Shown here one piece after another: positions 41,838 through 48,428 of a stretch of DNA of 48,428 nucleotides; position 1 is the first letter of the stretch; the number at the start of each line of letters is the position of its first letter. Under the pieces are notes generated by a model. It was not told the origin of the DNA. It saw only the letters and a list, made by a program, of their open reading frames with translations, and ran no database searches. The stretch comes from Nocardia tenerifensis NBRC 101015 (lineage in GTDB: Bacteria; Actinomycetota; Actinomycetes; Mycobacteriales; Mycobacteriaceae): the NCBI RefSeq assembly GCF_000308715.1, contig NZ_BAGH01000424.1, forward strand, positions 1 through 48,428, given 5' to 3'. The position numbers and the translations under genes are program-made.

Positions 41838-43742
41838 TCACGGGGGACCGAGTACGCCCACCCCGACCGACACGGTCCCGTTCTTCCCGATCGAACCGCC
41901 GGCGGAGGGCTGCTGGCTCAGGATGCGCCCCACTCCGGTCGTGTCGAATGTGCCCTGCGGCGACTGGCTGATCTGGCTCTGCGTGCCGGTCCAACCCTCC
42001 GCGCGCAGCTTGTCGACCGCCTGCGCGACCGTGAGCCCGACCAGCGACGGCATCTTGATCTGGTCGCTGGACACCTGAACGGTGACGGTCGAACCCTTCT
42101 CGGCCGTCGCGCCGCCCGCGGGGCTGGTCGAGAGCACCTCGCCCTTGGGCCGGGAGGAGGGCACCTCCTGGATCGTGATCTTGAATCCGGCGCTGTCCAC
42201 CAGGTTCGGCCGGGCGACCTCGATGTCCTGGCCGACCACGTTGGGCACCCGGACCGACTCGGGCCCGGTGCCGATGGTGATGACGATGGCCTGGTCTACG
42301 TCTACCCGGGAGCCCGCCGAGGGATTCTGCGCGATGACCTTGTCGTTGTCCTGCGTGCTCGACGGCTTGCGCAGCACATTGGGGTCGATCCGCAGGTTGC
42401 TGTTGCGCAGCGCGACCTCGGCCTCCTGCTGGCTCATCCCGTCGAGCTTGGGCACCTGCACCTGGGCCGGGCCGGTGGACACCTGCAGCGTGATCGTGCT
42501 GCCCTTGTCCTGCCGGGAGCCGCCGAGCGGCGCGGTGGAGATGACATTGCCGGTCGCGACCTTGCTGTCCGGCTTCTGCTGGATGGCGACCTTGAAGCCG
42601 GCCTGCTGCAGCGCGTCCGTCGCCTGCTGCGAGGGTTTGCCCGAAAGGTCGGGCACCGCAACCTGTTCCGGCTTGCTGCCCGGCCCGATCAACACCCAGA
42701 ACAGGGCGAGCAGGACGGCGACGCCTGCGGCCGCGGCGACCGCGATATAGACGGTGCGGCGTGGGCCGCTCTCCTCCGGCGGCCCCTGCTCGGCGGTGTC
42801 GTCGTTGCGTTCGATGGTGCGGTAGCTGCGCGGGGCGGGCTCGTTCGAGCCGAAGACGGTGGTGCGGTCCTCGTCGGTCATCACCATGGGGGCGATGGGC
42901 TTCTGCCCGCCGAGCACCCGGATCAGGTCGGCGCGCATCTCGGCCGCGCTCTGATAGCGGTTGGCCGGGTTCTTGCTCATCGCCTTGAGGATCACCGAGT
43001 CGAGCTCGCGCGGCACGCCGGGATGCACGTGCGACGGCAGCCGCGGATCCTCCCTGACGTGCTGGTAGGCCACCGCGACCGGCGAGTCGCCGGTGAAAGG
43101 CGGCTCGCCCGTGAGGATTTCGAACAGCACACAGCCGACGGAGTAGACGTCCGAGCGCGCGTCGACCGTCTCGCCGCGCGCCTGCTCGGGCGAGAGGTAT
43201 TGCGCCGTACCGATCACCGCGGCGGTCTGGGTCATCGGGTTGGAGCTGTCGGCGAGCGCGCGGGCGATGCCGAAGTCCATCACCTTCACCGCGCCGGCCC
43301 GGTTGATCATGATGTTGGCCGGCTTCATGTCGCGGTGCACGATGCCGGCCTTGTGGCTGAAATCCAGTGCGGCACAGACGTCCGCGACGACCTCCATGGC
43401 GCGGCGCGGCGGCAGCGGACCCTGGCCGCGCACGATGTCGCGCAGGGTGTCGCCGTCGACGTACTCCATCACGATGTAGGGCAGCGGGCCGTCGTCGACC
43501 TTGGCCTCGCCGGTGTCGTACACCGCGACGATGGCCGGATGGTTCAGCGCGGCGGCGTTCTGGGCCTCGCGCTTGAACCGCAGGTAGAAGGTGGGGTCGC
43601 GGGCCAGGTCGGCCCGGAGCACCTTGATCGCCACGTCTCGGCTGAGCCGCAGATCGCGCGCCTTGTGGACCTCGGACATGCCGCCGAACCCGATGATCTC
43701 GCCCAGCTCATAGCGGGAGGAGAGATTCTTCGGGGTCGTCAT
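41838..43742 (-). CDS. pknB: Serine/threonine protein kinase PknB
   Basis: This encodes a protein of 634 aa. The kinase domain (about 10-275) has the glycine loop IGFGGMSEVHKA, VAIK, catalytic HRDMKPAN, DFG and an activation loop with MTQTAAVIGTAQYLSPEQ. A juxtamembrane linker, one membrane helix (about 330-350, YIAVAAAAGVAVLLALFWVL) and four PASTA repeats follow (starting VPDLSGKP, VPKLDGMS, VPNVVGQD and MPSLVGLT), which sense muropeptides outside the cell. ATG 43742 overlaps the pknA stop (ATGA); the longer frame upstream is a shadow of pknA. Known mycobacterial substrates include CwlM, and the MurJ pseudokinase; both are encoded in this window. Confidence 0.97.
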   Translation of the reverse strand: MTTPKNLSSRYELGEIIGFGGMSEVHKARDLRLSRDVAIKVLRADLARDPTFYLRFKREAQNAAALNHPAIVAVYDTGEAKVDDGPLPYIVMEYVDGDTLRDIVRGQGPLPPRRAMEVVADVCAALDFSHKAGIVHRDMKPANIMINRAGAVKVMDFGIARALADSSNPMTQTAAVIGTAQYLSPEQARGETVDARSDVYSVGCVLFEILTGEPPFTGDSPVAVAYQHVREDPRLPSHVHPGVPRELDSVILKAMSKNPANRYQSAAEMRADLIRVLGGQKPIAPMVMTDEDRTTVFGSNEPAPRSYRTIERNDDTAEQGPPEESGPRRTVYIAVAAAAGVAVLLALFWVLIGPGSKPEQVAVPDLSGKPSQQATDALQQAGFKVAIQQKPDSKVATGNVISTAPLGGSRQDKGSTITLQVSTGPAQVQVPKLDGMSQQEAEVALRNSNLRIDPNVLRKPSSTQDNDKVIAQNPSAGSRVDVDQAIVITIGTGPESVRVPNVVGQDIEVARPNLVDSAGFKITIQEVPSSRPKGEVLSTSPAGGATAEKGSTVTVQVSSDQIKMPSLVGLTVAQAVDKLRAEGWTGTQSQISQSPQGTFDTTGVGRILSQQPSAGGSIGKNGTVSVGVGVLGPP

Positions 43743-45256
43743 CGTTGTCCTTGCGAATAGGTATTTGGCGCGCTCGCAGTGCCCGAGGGGCCTCGGGCAC
43801 CGTTCCCCGGAAATGGTATGTCGATGGTGGGAATTCGGGGCAGCGTGGTGGCCGGTGTCGTCGTCGGCGCCTTGGTACTGCTCGGCGGCGTCGTCGTGCT
43901 CGGCGGCGGCGTTGTCGTCGTCGGCTCCGGGGTGGTGGTCGTCGGCTCGGTGGTGGTCGGCTCGGTCGTGATCACCGGCGGCGGAGCGGGTTTGGCCGTC
44001 GTCGTGGTCGTCACCGGCGGCGGGGGCGGCTTGGGCGCGGGCGTGGACGAGGTGACCGGCGGCACCTTCGAGTCGGGGTTCGTGTCGCCGCCGAACATCA
44101 GGTACAGGACGGCGGCGAGCAGCAGCACCGCGCCCGCGCCGAGCGCGGCCATCCACTTCTGCGTCGTGGTGAACCGCTTGTCCTCGCCCGCGGCGGCGTG
44201 GTTGCCGCCGGTGCCCGCGTTGTTGAGCATGGTCGCGGGGGCGCCGGTGCCGCTCGCGTAGCCCGCGGTGCCGAGCGCCGCGCCGGCGGGCGTGGAGTAG
44301 TGCACCGTCGCGCCGTCGAAATCGGTTGGCGTGGAAGGAATCGCGACGGTCGGCCCGGGCGGCAGCACCCTGGTGGCGCCGGTCATCGGGATCGACGGGT
44401 TGGCCCCGGCCGGGGGCGGAGGCCGGCGGCCCGCGCGCACCGCGGCCACCGCGTCGGCGAATTCGCCGCCGCGCGAGTAACGGGCCTTGGGGTCCTTGCC
44501 CATGGTGATCTCGATCAGCTCCCGCACGTTCGGGGGCAGATCGCTGGGCATCGGCGGCGGCGTCTCACGGACGTGCTTCATCGCGACGGTGATCGCGCCG
44601 TCGCCGCTGAACGGGCGGGTGCCCGCGAGCGCCTCGTAGCCGACGACGCCGAGGGAGTACACGTCGCTCGCGGCGGTGGCGTCCTCGCCGACCGCCTGCT
44701 CCGGCGCGATGTACTGCGCGGTGCCCATCACCATGCCGGTCTTGGTCACCGGCGAGGCGTCCACGGCCTTGGCGATGCCGAAATCGGTGATCTTCACCTG
44801 CCCGGTCGGCGTCACCAGGATGTTGCCCGGCTTCACGTCGCGGTGCACCACCCCGGCGCGGTGCGCCACGTCCAGCGCCCGGCCGGTCTGCTCGAGCATG
44901 TCGAGGCCCTGGCCGACGGAGAGCCGGCCGAGCCGGTTCAGCACCGTGTTCAGCGGCTCGCCCTGGACCAATTCCATGACCAGATAAGCGGTTTCGCTGC
45001 CCTGCGGGTCGGTGGTCTCGCCGTAGTCGTAGATCCCGGCGATCCCAGGGTGATTCAGCTGGGCGGTGGTCCTGGCCTCGGTGCGGAACCGATGCCGGAA
45101 CGTCGGGTCGGCGGAGAACTCCGATTTGAGCACCTTGACCGCCACCCGGCGATCGAGCCGGGTGTCCAGCGCCTCCCAGACCTGGCCCATGCCGCCGGTC
45201 GCGATCAGGCGCTGCAGGCGATAGCGGTCGGCGATCATCGCACCGTTGTTCAGCAT
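43739..45256 (-). CDS. pknA: Serine/threonine protein kinase PknA
   Basis: This encodes a protein of 505 aa. The kinase domain (about 12-270) has IATGGMGQVWEA, VAVK, HRDVKPGN, DFG and the activation loop VTKTGMVMGTAQYIAPEQ. A linker, a single membrane helix (around WMAALGAGAVLLLAAVLYLMFG) and a Thr/Pro-rich extracellular tail of about 110 residues (repeated PTTTTP/TTTEPTT patterns) follow. The tail has no PASTA repeat. ATG 45256 has GAAGG about 7 bases upstream. The gene lies 31 bp after pbpA and overlaps pknB. It controls cell shape and division together with PknB in mycobacteria. Confidence 0.96.
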   Translation of the reverse strand: MLNNGAMIADRYRLQRLIATGGMGQVWEALDTRLDRRVAVKVLKSEFSADPTFRHRFRTEARTTAQLNHPGIAGIYDYGETTDPQGSETAYLVMELVQGEPLNTVLNRLGRLSVGQGLDMLEQTGRALDVAHRAGVVHRDVKPGNILVTPTGQVKITDFGIAKAVDASPVTKTGMVMGTAQYIAPEQAVGEDATAASDVYSLGVVGYEALAGTRPFSGDGAITVAMKHVRETPPPMPSDLPPNVRELIEITMGKDPKARYSRGGEFADAVAAVRAGRRPPPPAGANPSIPMTGATRVLPPGPTVAIPSTPTDFDGATVHYSTPAGAALGTAGYASGTGAPATMLNNAGTGGNHAAAGEDKRFTTTQKWMAALGAGAVLLLAAVLYLMFGGDTNPDSKVPPVTSSTPAPKPPPPPVTTTTTAKPAPPPVITTEPTTTEPTTTTPEPTTTTPPPSTTTPPSSTKAPTTTPATTLPRIPTIDIPFPGNGARGPSGTASAPNTYSQGQR

Positions 45257-45287
45257 CCCCGTACCTTCACTCGCACATCCATATCGT

Positions 45288-46757
45288 TCAGCCGCCTCGC
45301 AGACCGGCGTCCAAGACCGCCCGCGCGATCGGCGCGGCCACCTTGCCGCCGGTGGCGCCCAGCGCGCGGTCTCCGCCGTTCTCCACGATCACCGCGATGG
45401 CGATCTTCGGATTCTGCGCGGGCGCGAAGGCGATGTACCAGGCGTGCGGAGGGGTGTTGCGCGGATCGCTGCCGTGTTCGGCGGTGCCGGTCTTGGACGC
45501 GATCTGATAGCGGGAAGACTTGCCGCCGCCGGCGGTGTTCTCCTCCGACGCGATCATCAGATTCGTCAGCGACGACGCTACCTGTGCGTTGAACGCTTGG
45601 CCGAGCGAGACCGGCTTGGTCTTGGACAACTCGCTGAGGTCGGGCCCCTGCAGTTGGTCGATCAGGTGCGGCTCCATCCGGACGCCGCCGTTGGCGACGG
45701 TCGCCGCGATCACCGCGTTGTCCAGCGGCGTCAGCGCCACGTCGCGCTGTCCGATGCTGCTCTGCGCCAGCGCGGCGTTGTCCGGGATGGTGCCGACGGT
45801 GCTCTCGGCGACCGGAATCGGGATGGCCCGGTTCTCGCCGATGCCGAGGGCGGCGGCCTGGTCCTTCAGCCGCGCGGCACCGACCTTGACGCCGAGCTCG
45901 GCGAACGCGGTGTTGCAGGAGAGCCGGAACGCCTCGTACAGCGAGGCGCTCTGGCCCGAGCCGCAGTTCGAGCCGTTGTAGTTCTCCAGCGTGGTGGCCG
46001 TGCCCGGCAGGGTGATGTTCGGCGCCGCGGTGAACTGGTCCTCCGGCGTCGCGACGTTGTTCGCCAGCGCCGCGGCGGTGACCACCACCTTGAACGTGGA
46101 GCCGGGCGGATAGGTCTGCGAGACAGCGCGATTCAGCATCGGCTGGCGCGGGTCGGCGTTCAGCGCCTCCCAGGTCTGGGTGCCGTGCGCGCCGTCGTGG
46201 CTGGACAGCTGGTTCGGGTCGTAGCTCGGCGTGGACACCATGGTGAGGATCCGGCCGGTGCTCGGCTCGATGGCCACCACCGACCCCGTGTAGCCCTTGC
46301 TGGTCAGCTGGTCGTAGGCGACCTGCTGCATGGCCGGGTCGAGGGTGGTGAGCACGTTGCCGCCGCGCGGATCGCGCCCGGAGACCATGTCGACGAGTCG
46401 CTGCCCGAACAGGTGGCTGTCGGAGCCGTTGAGCACCGAGTCCTCGGCCCGCTCCAGTCCGGTCGTGCGGTACTGCATCGAGTAGAAGCCGGTGACCGGC
46501 GCGTAGGCCTCGGGCGAGCTCGGGTAGGTGCGCAGGTACTTGTAGCGGTCCTCGGTGGCGACCGAGTTGGCCAGCACGGTGCCGCCCGCGGAGATCTGCC
46601 CGCGCTGGCGGGAGTACTCGTCGAGCAGCACCCGGGAGTTGCGCGGGTCGGTGCGCAGGTCGTCGGCCTTGATCACCTGCACGTAGGTGGCGTTGAGCAG
46701 CAGCGCGACGATCATCAGCATCACCGCGATGGCGACCCGGCGTAGGGGAGTGTTCAC
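45288..46757 (-). CDS. pbpA: Penicillin-binding protein A (class B transpeptidase)
   Basis: This encodes a 489-aa peptidoglycan D,D-transpeptidase. An N-terminal signal-anchor helix (VAIAVMLMIVALLLNATYVQV) is followed by a dimerisation domain and the transpeptidase domain. The active-site SxxK is STFK in YPPGSTFKVV, the SxN motif is SCN, and KTG occurs in ASKTGTAEHG. The start is GTG 46757, overlapping the rodA stop by 4 bp, as is normal for the SEDS-PBP pair that makes glycan and crosslinks it. In mycobacteria PbpA is phosphorylated by PknB. Confidence 0.96.
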   Translation of the reverse strand: MNTPLRRVAIAVMLMIVALLLNATYVQVIKADDLRTDPRNSRVLLDEYSRQRGQISAGGTVLANSVATEDRYKYLRTYPSSPEAYAPVTGFYSMQYRTTGLERAEDSVLNGSDSHLFGQRLVDMVSGRDPRGGNVLTTLDPAMQQVAYDQLTSKGYTGSVVAIEPSTGRILTMVSTPSYDPNQLSSHDGAHGTQTWEALNADPRQPMLNRAVSQTYPPGSTFKVVVTAAALANNVATPEDQFTAAPNITLPGTATTLENYNGSNCGSGQSASLYEAFRLSCNTAFAELGVKVGAARLKDQAAALGIGENRAIPIPVAESTVGTIPDNAALAQSSIGQRDVALTPLDNAVIAATVANGGVRMEPHLIDQLQGPDLSELSKTKPVSLGQAFNAQVASSLTNLMIASEENTAGGGKSSRYQIASKTGTAEHGSDPRNTPPHAWYIAFAPAQNPKIAIAVIVENGGDRALGATGGKVAAPIARAVLDAGLRGG

Positions 46758-48244
46758 GTCGCGGGCCCCGCTTCCGGTCGGCCTGATTCGGGCTTGCGCA
46801 ACAGTTCGGTGGTCGCGTCCGCGATGGGGGCCGCGGGCACGGCTTTGCGTGCCGGGGCGGGCGCGCGGGCCGCGTCCGAGACCTTGATGAGCAAGGCCAG
46901 CAGCGCGTAGTTGGCCAGCAGCGACGAACCGCCGTAGGACATGAACGGCGTGGTGAGCCCGGTCAGCGGAATCAGCTTGGTGACGCCGCCGACCACGACG
47001 AACAGCTGGATCGCGACGGTGAACGCCAGGCCCGCCGCGAGCAGCTTGCCGAAGCTGTCGCGCACGGCCAGCGCGGTGCGCAGGCCGCGCACGATGAGCA
47101 CCAGGAACAGCACGAGCACCGCGGTGAGCCCGATCAGGCCGAGCTCCTCGCCGATCGTGGTGATGATGAAGTCGGTCTTGGCGAAGGGCACCTTGTTCGG
47201 CCTGCCGCCGCCGAGGCCGGTGCCGGCGAGGCCGCCGGTGGCGAGGCCGAACAGCGACTGCGAGATCTGGTAGCCGGTGTTGTTGTAGTCGTCGAACGGG
47301 TGCAGCCAGGTTTCGGTGCGGATCTTGACGTGGCCGAAAGTCTTGTAGGCGAAGAAGAATCCGAGGGTCAGCAGCGCGCCGCCGATGATCAGCCAGCCGA
47401 CCCGCTCGGTCGCGATGTAGAGCATCACCAGCACGGTGCTGAATATCAGCAGCGAGGTGCCGAGGTCCTTCTCGAAGACGAGCACGCCGACGCAGACGAT
47501 CCAGACCACCACGATTGGTCCGAGGTCGCGGCCGCGCGGGAACTCCATGCCGAGCAGGTGCCGCCCGGCGGCGGTGAACAGGTCACGCTTGGCCACCAGC
47601 ACCGACGCGAAGAAGATGATCAGCAGGATCTTCGCGAACTCGGCGGGCTGGATACTGAATCCGGTGATCTTGATCCAGTTCTTCGAGCCGTTGATCTCGG
47701 AGAACCGGCTCGGCAGCACCGCGGGCAACGCCAGCGCGATCAGCCCGACCAGGCCGAGGGTGTAGCCGTAGCGGGCCAGGGTGCGGTAGTCGCGCAGCAC
47801 GATCAGCAGCACGATGAACACCACCATGCCGAGGCCGGTCCAGAGGATCTGCTGGTTGGCGTCGGGGGAGGGCATCGGCGTGTCGTTGTAGGCCGCCTCC
47901 TGCTGATCGGCCAGGTCCAGCCGGTGGATCAGCACCAGCCCGAGCCCGTTGAGCAGCGCGACTATCGGCAGCAACAGCGGATCGGCGAACGGCGCGAACC
48001 GGCGCACCGCGAGGTGAGCCACCCCGAACAGCGCCAGAAAGGCCAGCCCGTACTTGGCGATGTCCCAGGTGACCGACTGCTCCTGGCCGGCCTCGACCAG
48101 GAACAGCGAGACCGTCGTGATCCCCGCCGCCCCCGCGAGCAACAGCAGCTCGATATTGCGTCGGGTGCTCGGCGGTGGCGCGGGAGCGAAGCCGCCGGGA
48201 GGACTGGGAAAGGCCCCAGCGGACGGCGGTGCCGGCGCGGACAT
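46754..48244 (-). CDS. rodA: SEDS-family peptidoglycan glycosyltransferase RodA
   Basis: This encodes a 496-aa polytopic membrane protein. After a Pro/Ala-rich N-terminus of about 30 residues come ten or so helices. SEDS family motifs are seen: IQPAEFAKILLIIFFA, FEKDLGTSLLIFS, GYQISQSLFGLATGG, FAKTDFIITTIGEELGLIG and TPFMSYGGSSLLANY. The C-terminal tail is Ala/Pro-rich. It overlaps the pstP stop by 4 bp. Together with PbpA it should form the elongation glycosyltransferase-transpeptidase. Confidence 0.96.
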   Translation of the reverse strand: MSAPAPPSAGAFPSPPGGFAPAPPPSTRRNIELLLLAGAAGITTVSLFLVEAGQEQSVTWDIAKYGLAFLALFGVAHLAVRRFAPFADPLLLPIVALLNGLGLVLIHRLDLADQQEAAYNDTPMPSPDANQQILWTGLGMVVFIVLLIVLRDYRTLARYGYTLGLVGLIALALPAVLPSRFSEINGSKNWIKITGFSIQPAEFAKILLIIFFASVLVAKRDLFTAAGRHLLGMEFPRGRDLGPIVVVWIVCVGVLVFEKDLGTSLLIFSTVLVMLYIATERVGWLIIGGALLTLGFFFAYKTFGHVKIRTETWLHPFDDYNNTGYQISQSLFGLATGGLAGTGLGGGRPNKVPFAKTDFIITTIGEELGLIGLTAVLVLFLVLIVRGLRTALAVRDSFGKLLAAGLAFTVAIQLFVVVGGVTKLIPLTGLTTPFMSYGGSSLLANYALLALLIKVSDAARAPAPARKAVPAAPIADATTELLRKPESGRPEAGPAT

Positions 48245-48428
48245 CAGTCCGTCACCCGGCAGTTCTCCCCCGCGATCTGGGGGTTCGGCGACGCGGACGA
48301 CGGCGGAACCGGAATCTCCGACTTCGTCGGCGTCTTGAGCTCGGTGCCCTTGGCGTCACCGTTGGCGGGCGGCGCGGGCGGCGGCTCAGCGGTCGGGACG
48401 GCGGCCGTGCTGGGCGCCGGCGGGGCGG
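48244..48428 (-). CDS. pstP: Ser/Thr phosphatase PstP, C-terminal tail (partial)
   Basis: The last 60 or so codons of a gene that starts beyond the window are visible. The tail is Pro/Ala/Thr-rich and ends NPQIAGENCRVTD, which fits the extracellular C-terminus of PstP (Ppp). The stop overlaps the rodA start (ATGA). The phosphatase domain is outside, so the name rests on the conserved pstP-rodA-pbpA-pknA-pknB operon. Confidence 0.8.
   Translation of the reverse strand, partial: APPAPSTAAVPTAEPPPAPPANGDAKGTELKTPTKSEIPVPPSSASPNPQIAGENCRVTD

Noticed and set aside
41373..43760. 795-aa open frame on the plus strand
   Set aside because: It is antisense to pknB and the CBS gene. The real genes have full kinase, PASTA and CBS motifs.
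43745..45592. 615-aa plus-strand frame
   Set aside because: It is the antisense shadow of pknA and pbpA; it is a run of Arg/Gly repeats.

Overview
This window is the chromosomal replication-origin region of a high-GC mycolic-acid actinobacterium (order Mycobacteriales). A Nocardia or close relative is the best guess. The gene order follows the oriC neighbourhood known from Mycobacterium: murJ-sigM-rsmA-trxB-trxA-cwlM, then parB-parA-rsmG-jag-yidC-yidD-rnpA-rpmH, then dnaA-oriC-dnaN-recF-dciA-gyrB-gyrA, two tRNAs, ppiA, crgA and the pstP-rodA-pbpA-pknA-pknB envelope-signalling operon. The genus is an inference from gene order, protein resemblance and base composition; no search was run.

Layout. 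Bases 1-8376 (+ strand) hold the 3' part of a lipid II flippase/pseudokinase fusion (murJ), an ECF sigma factor with its membrane anti-sigma factor, thioredoxin reductase and thioredoxin, and CwlM, an amidase-fold protein that lacks its zinc ligands. Bases 8461-16386 (- strand) hold a GNAT-like gene and the parB/parA/rsmG/jag/yidC/yidD/rnpA/rpmH cluster. A 1 kb non-coding stretch between parA and rsmG, with the flanking gene starts, carries six parS-like 16-mers. Bases 17088-29605 (+ strand) hold dnaA, the origin (19140-20069, with degenerate DnaA boxes, a DnaA-trio-like unwinding element and a duplicated 40-bp palindromic module), dnaN, recF, dciA, gyrB, gyrA and a DUF3566 membrane protein. 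tRNA-Ile and tRNA-Ala follow, with a 35-codon membrane peptide (DLW-39-like) between them.

The stretch from about 30080 to 36556 looks accessory: GC hairpins, a G-quadruplex motif, a DUF1444-like gene with strongly skewed base use, a DUF1275 membrane protein, a short acyl-CoA-dehydrogenase-like protein, and a DrrAB-type ABC exporter behind a 1 kb leader with tandem hairpins and a 19-bp palindrome. Conserved order resumes with a small membrane protein, ppiA, a zinc-finger rhomboid protease, a PH-like membrane protein, crgA and trpG/pabA. Then come a RibD-like protein with reversed domain order, an Hrp1-like CBS protein, and pknB, pknA, pbpA and rodA, each overlapping the next by 4 bp or nearly touching it, followed by the 3' end of pstP.

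How the parts work together. DnaA, DnaN, RecF, DciA and gyrase act at and around the origin. ParA, ParB and the parS sites segregate it. RnpA, RpmH, YidC, YidD and Jag serve translation, RNA processing and membrane insertion. MurJ, CwlM, PknA, PknB, PstP, RodA, PbpA and CrgA form a phosphorylation-controlled peptidoglycan and elongation/division module. The most unusual signals are copies of origin-type DnaA-box and parS sequence about 19 kb from oriC around the PH-domain gene, the permuted RibD-like enzyme, and the G-rich island after tRNA-Ala. I found no CRISPR array, insertion sequence, prophage, rRNA or recognised defence system.
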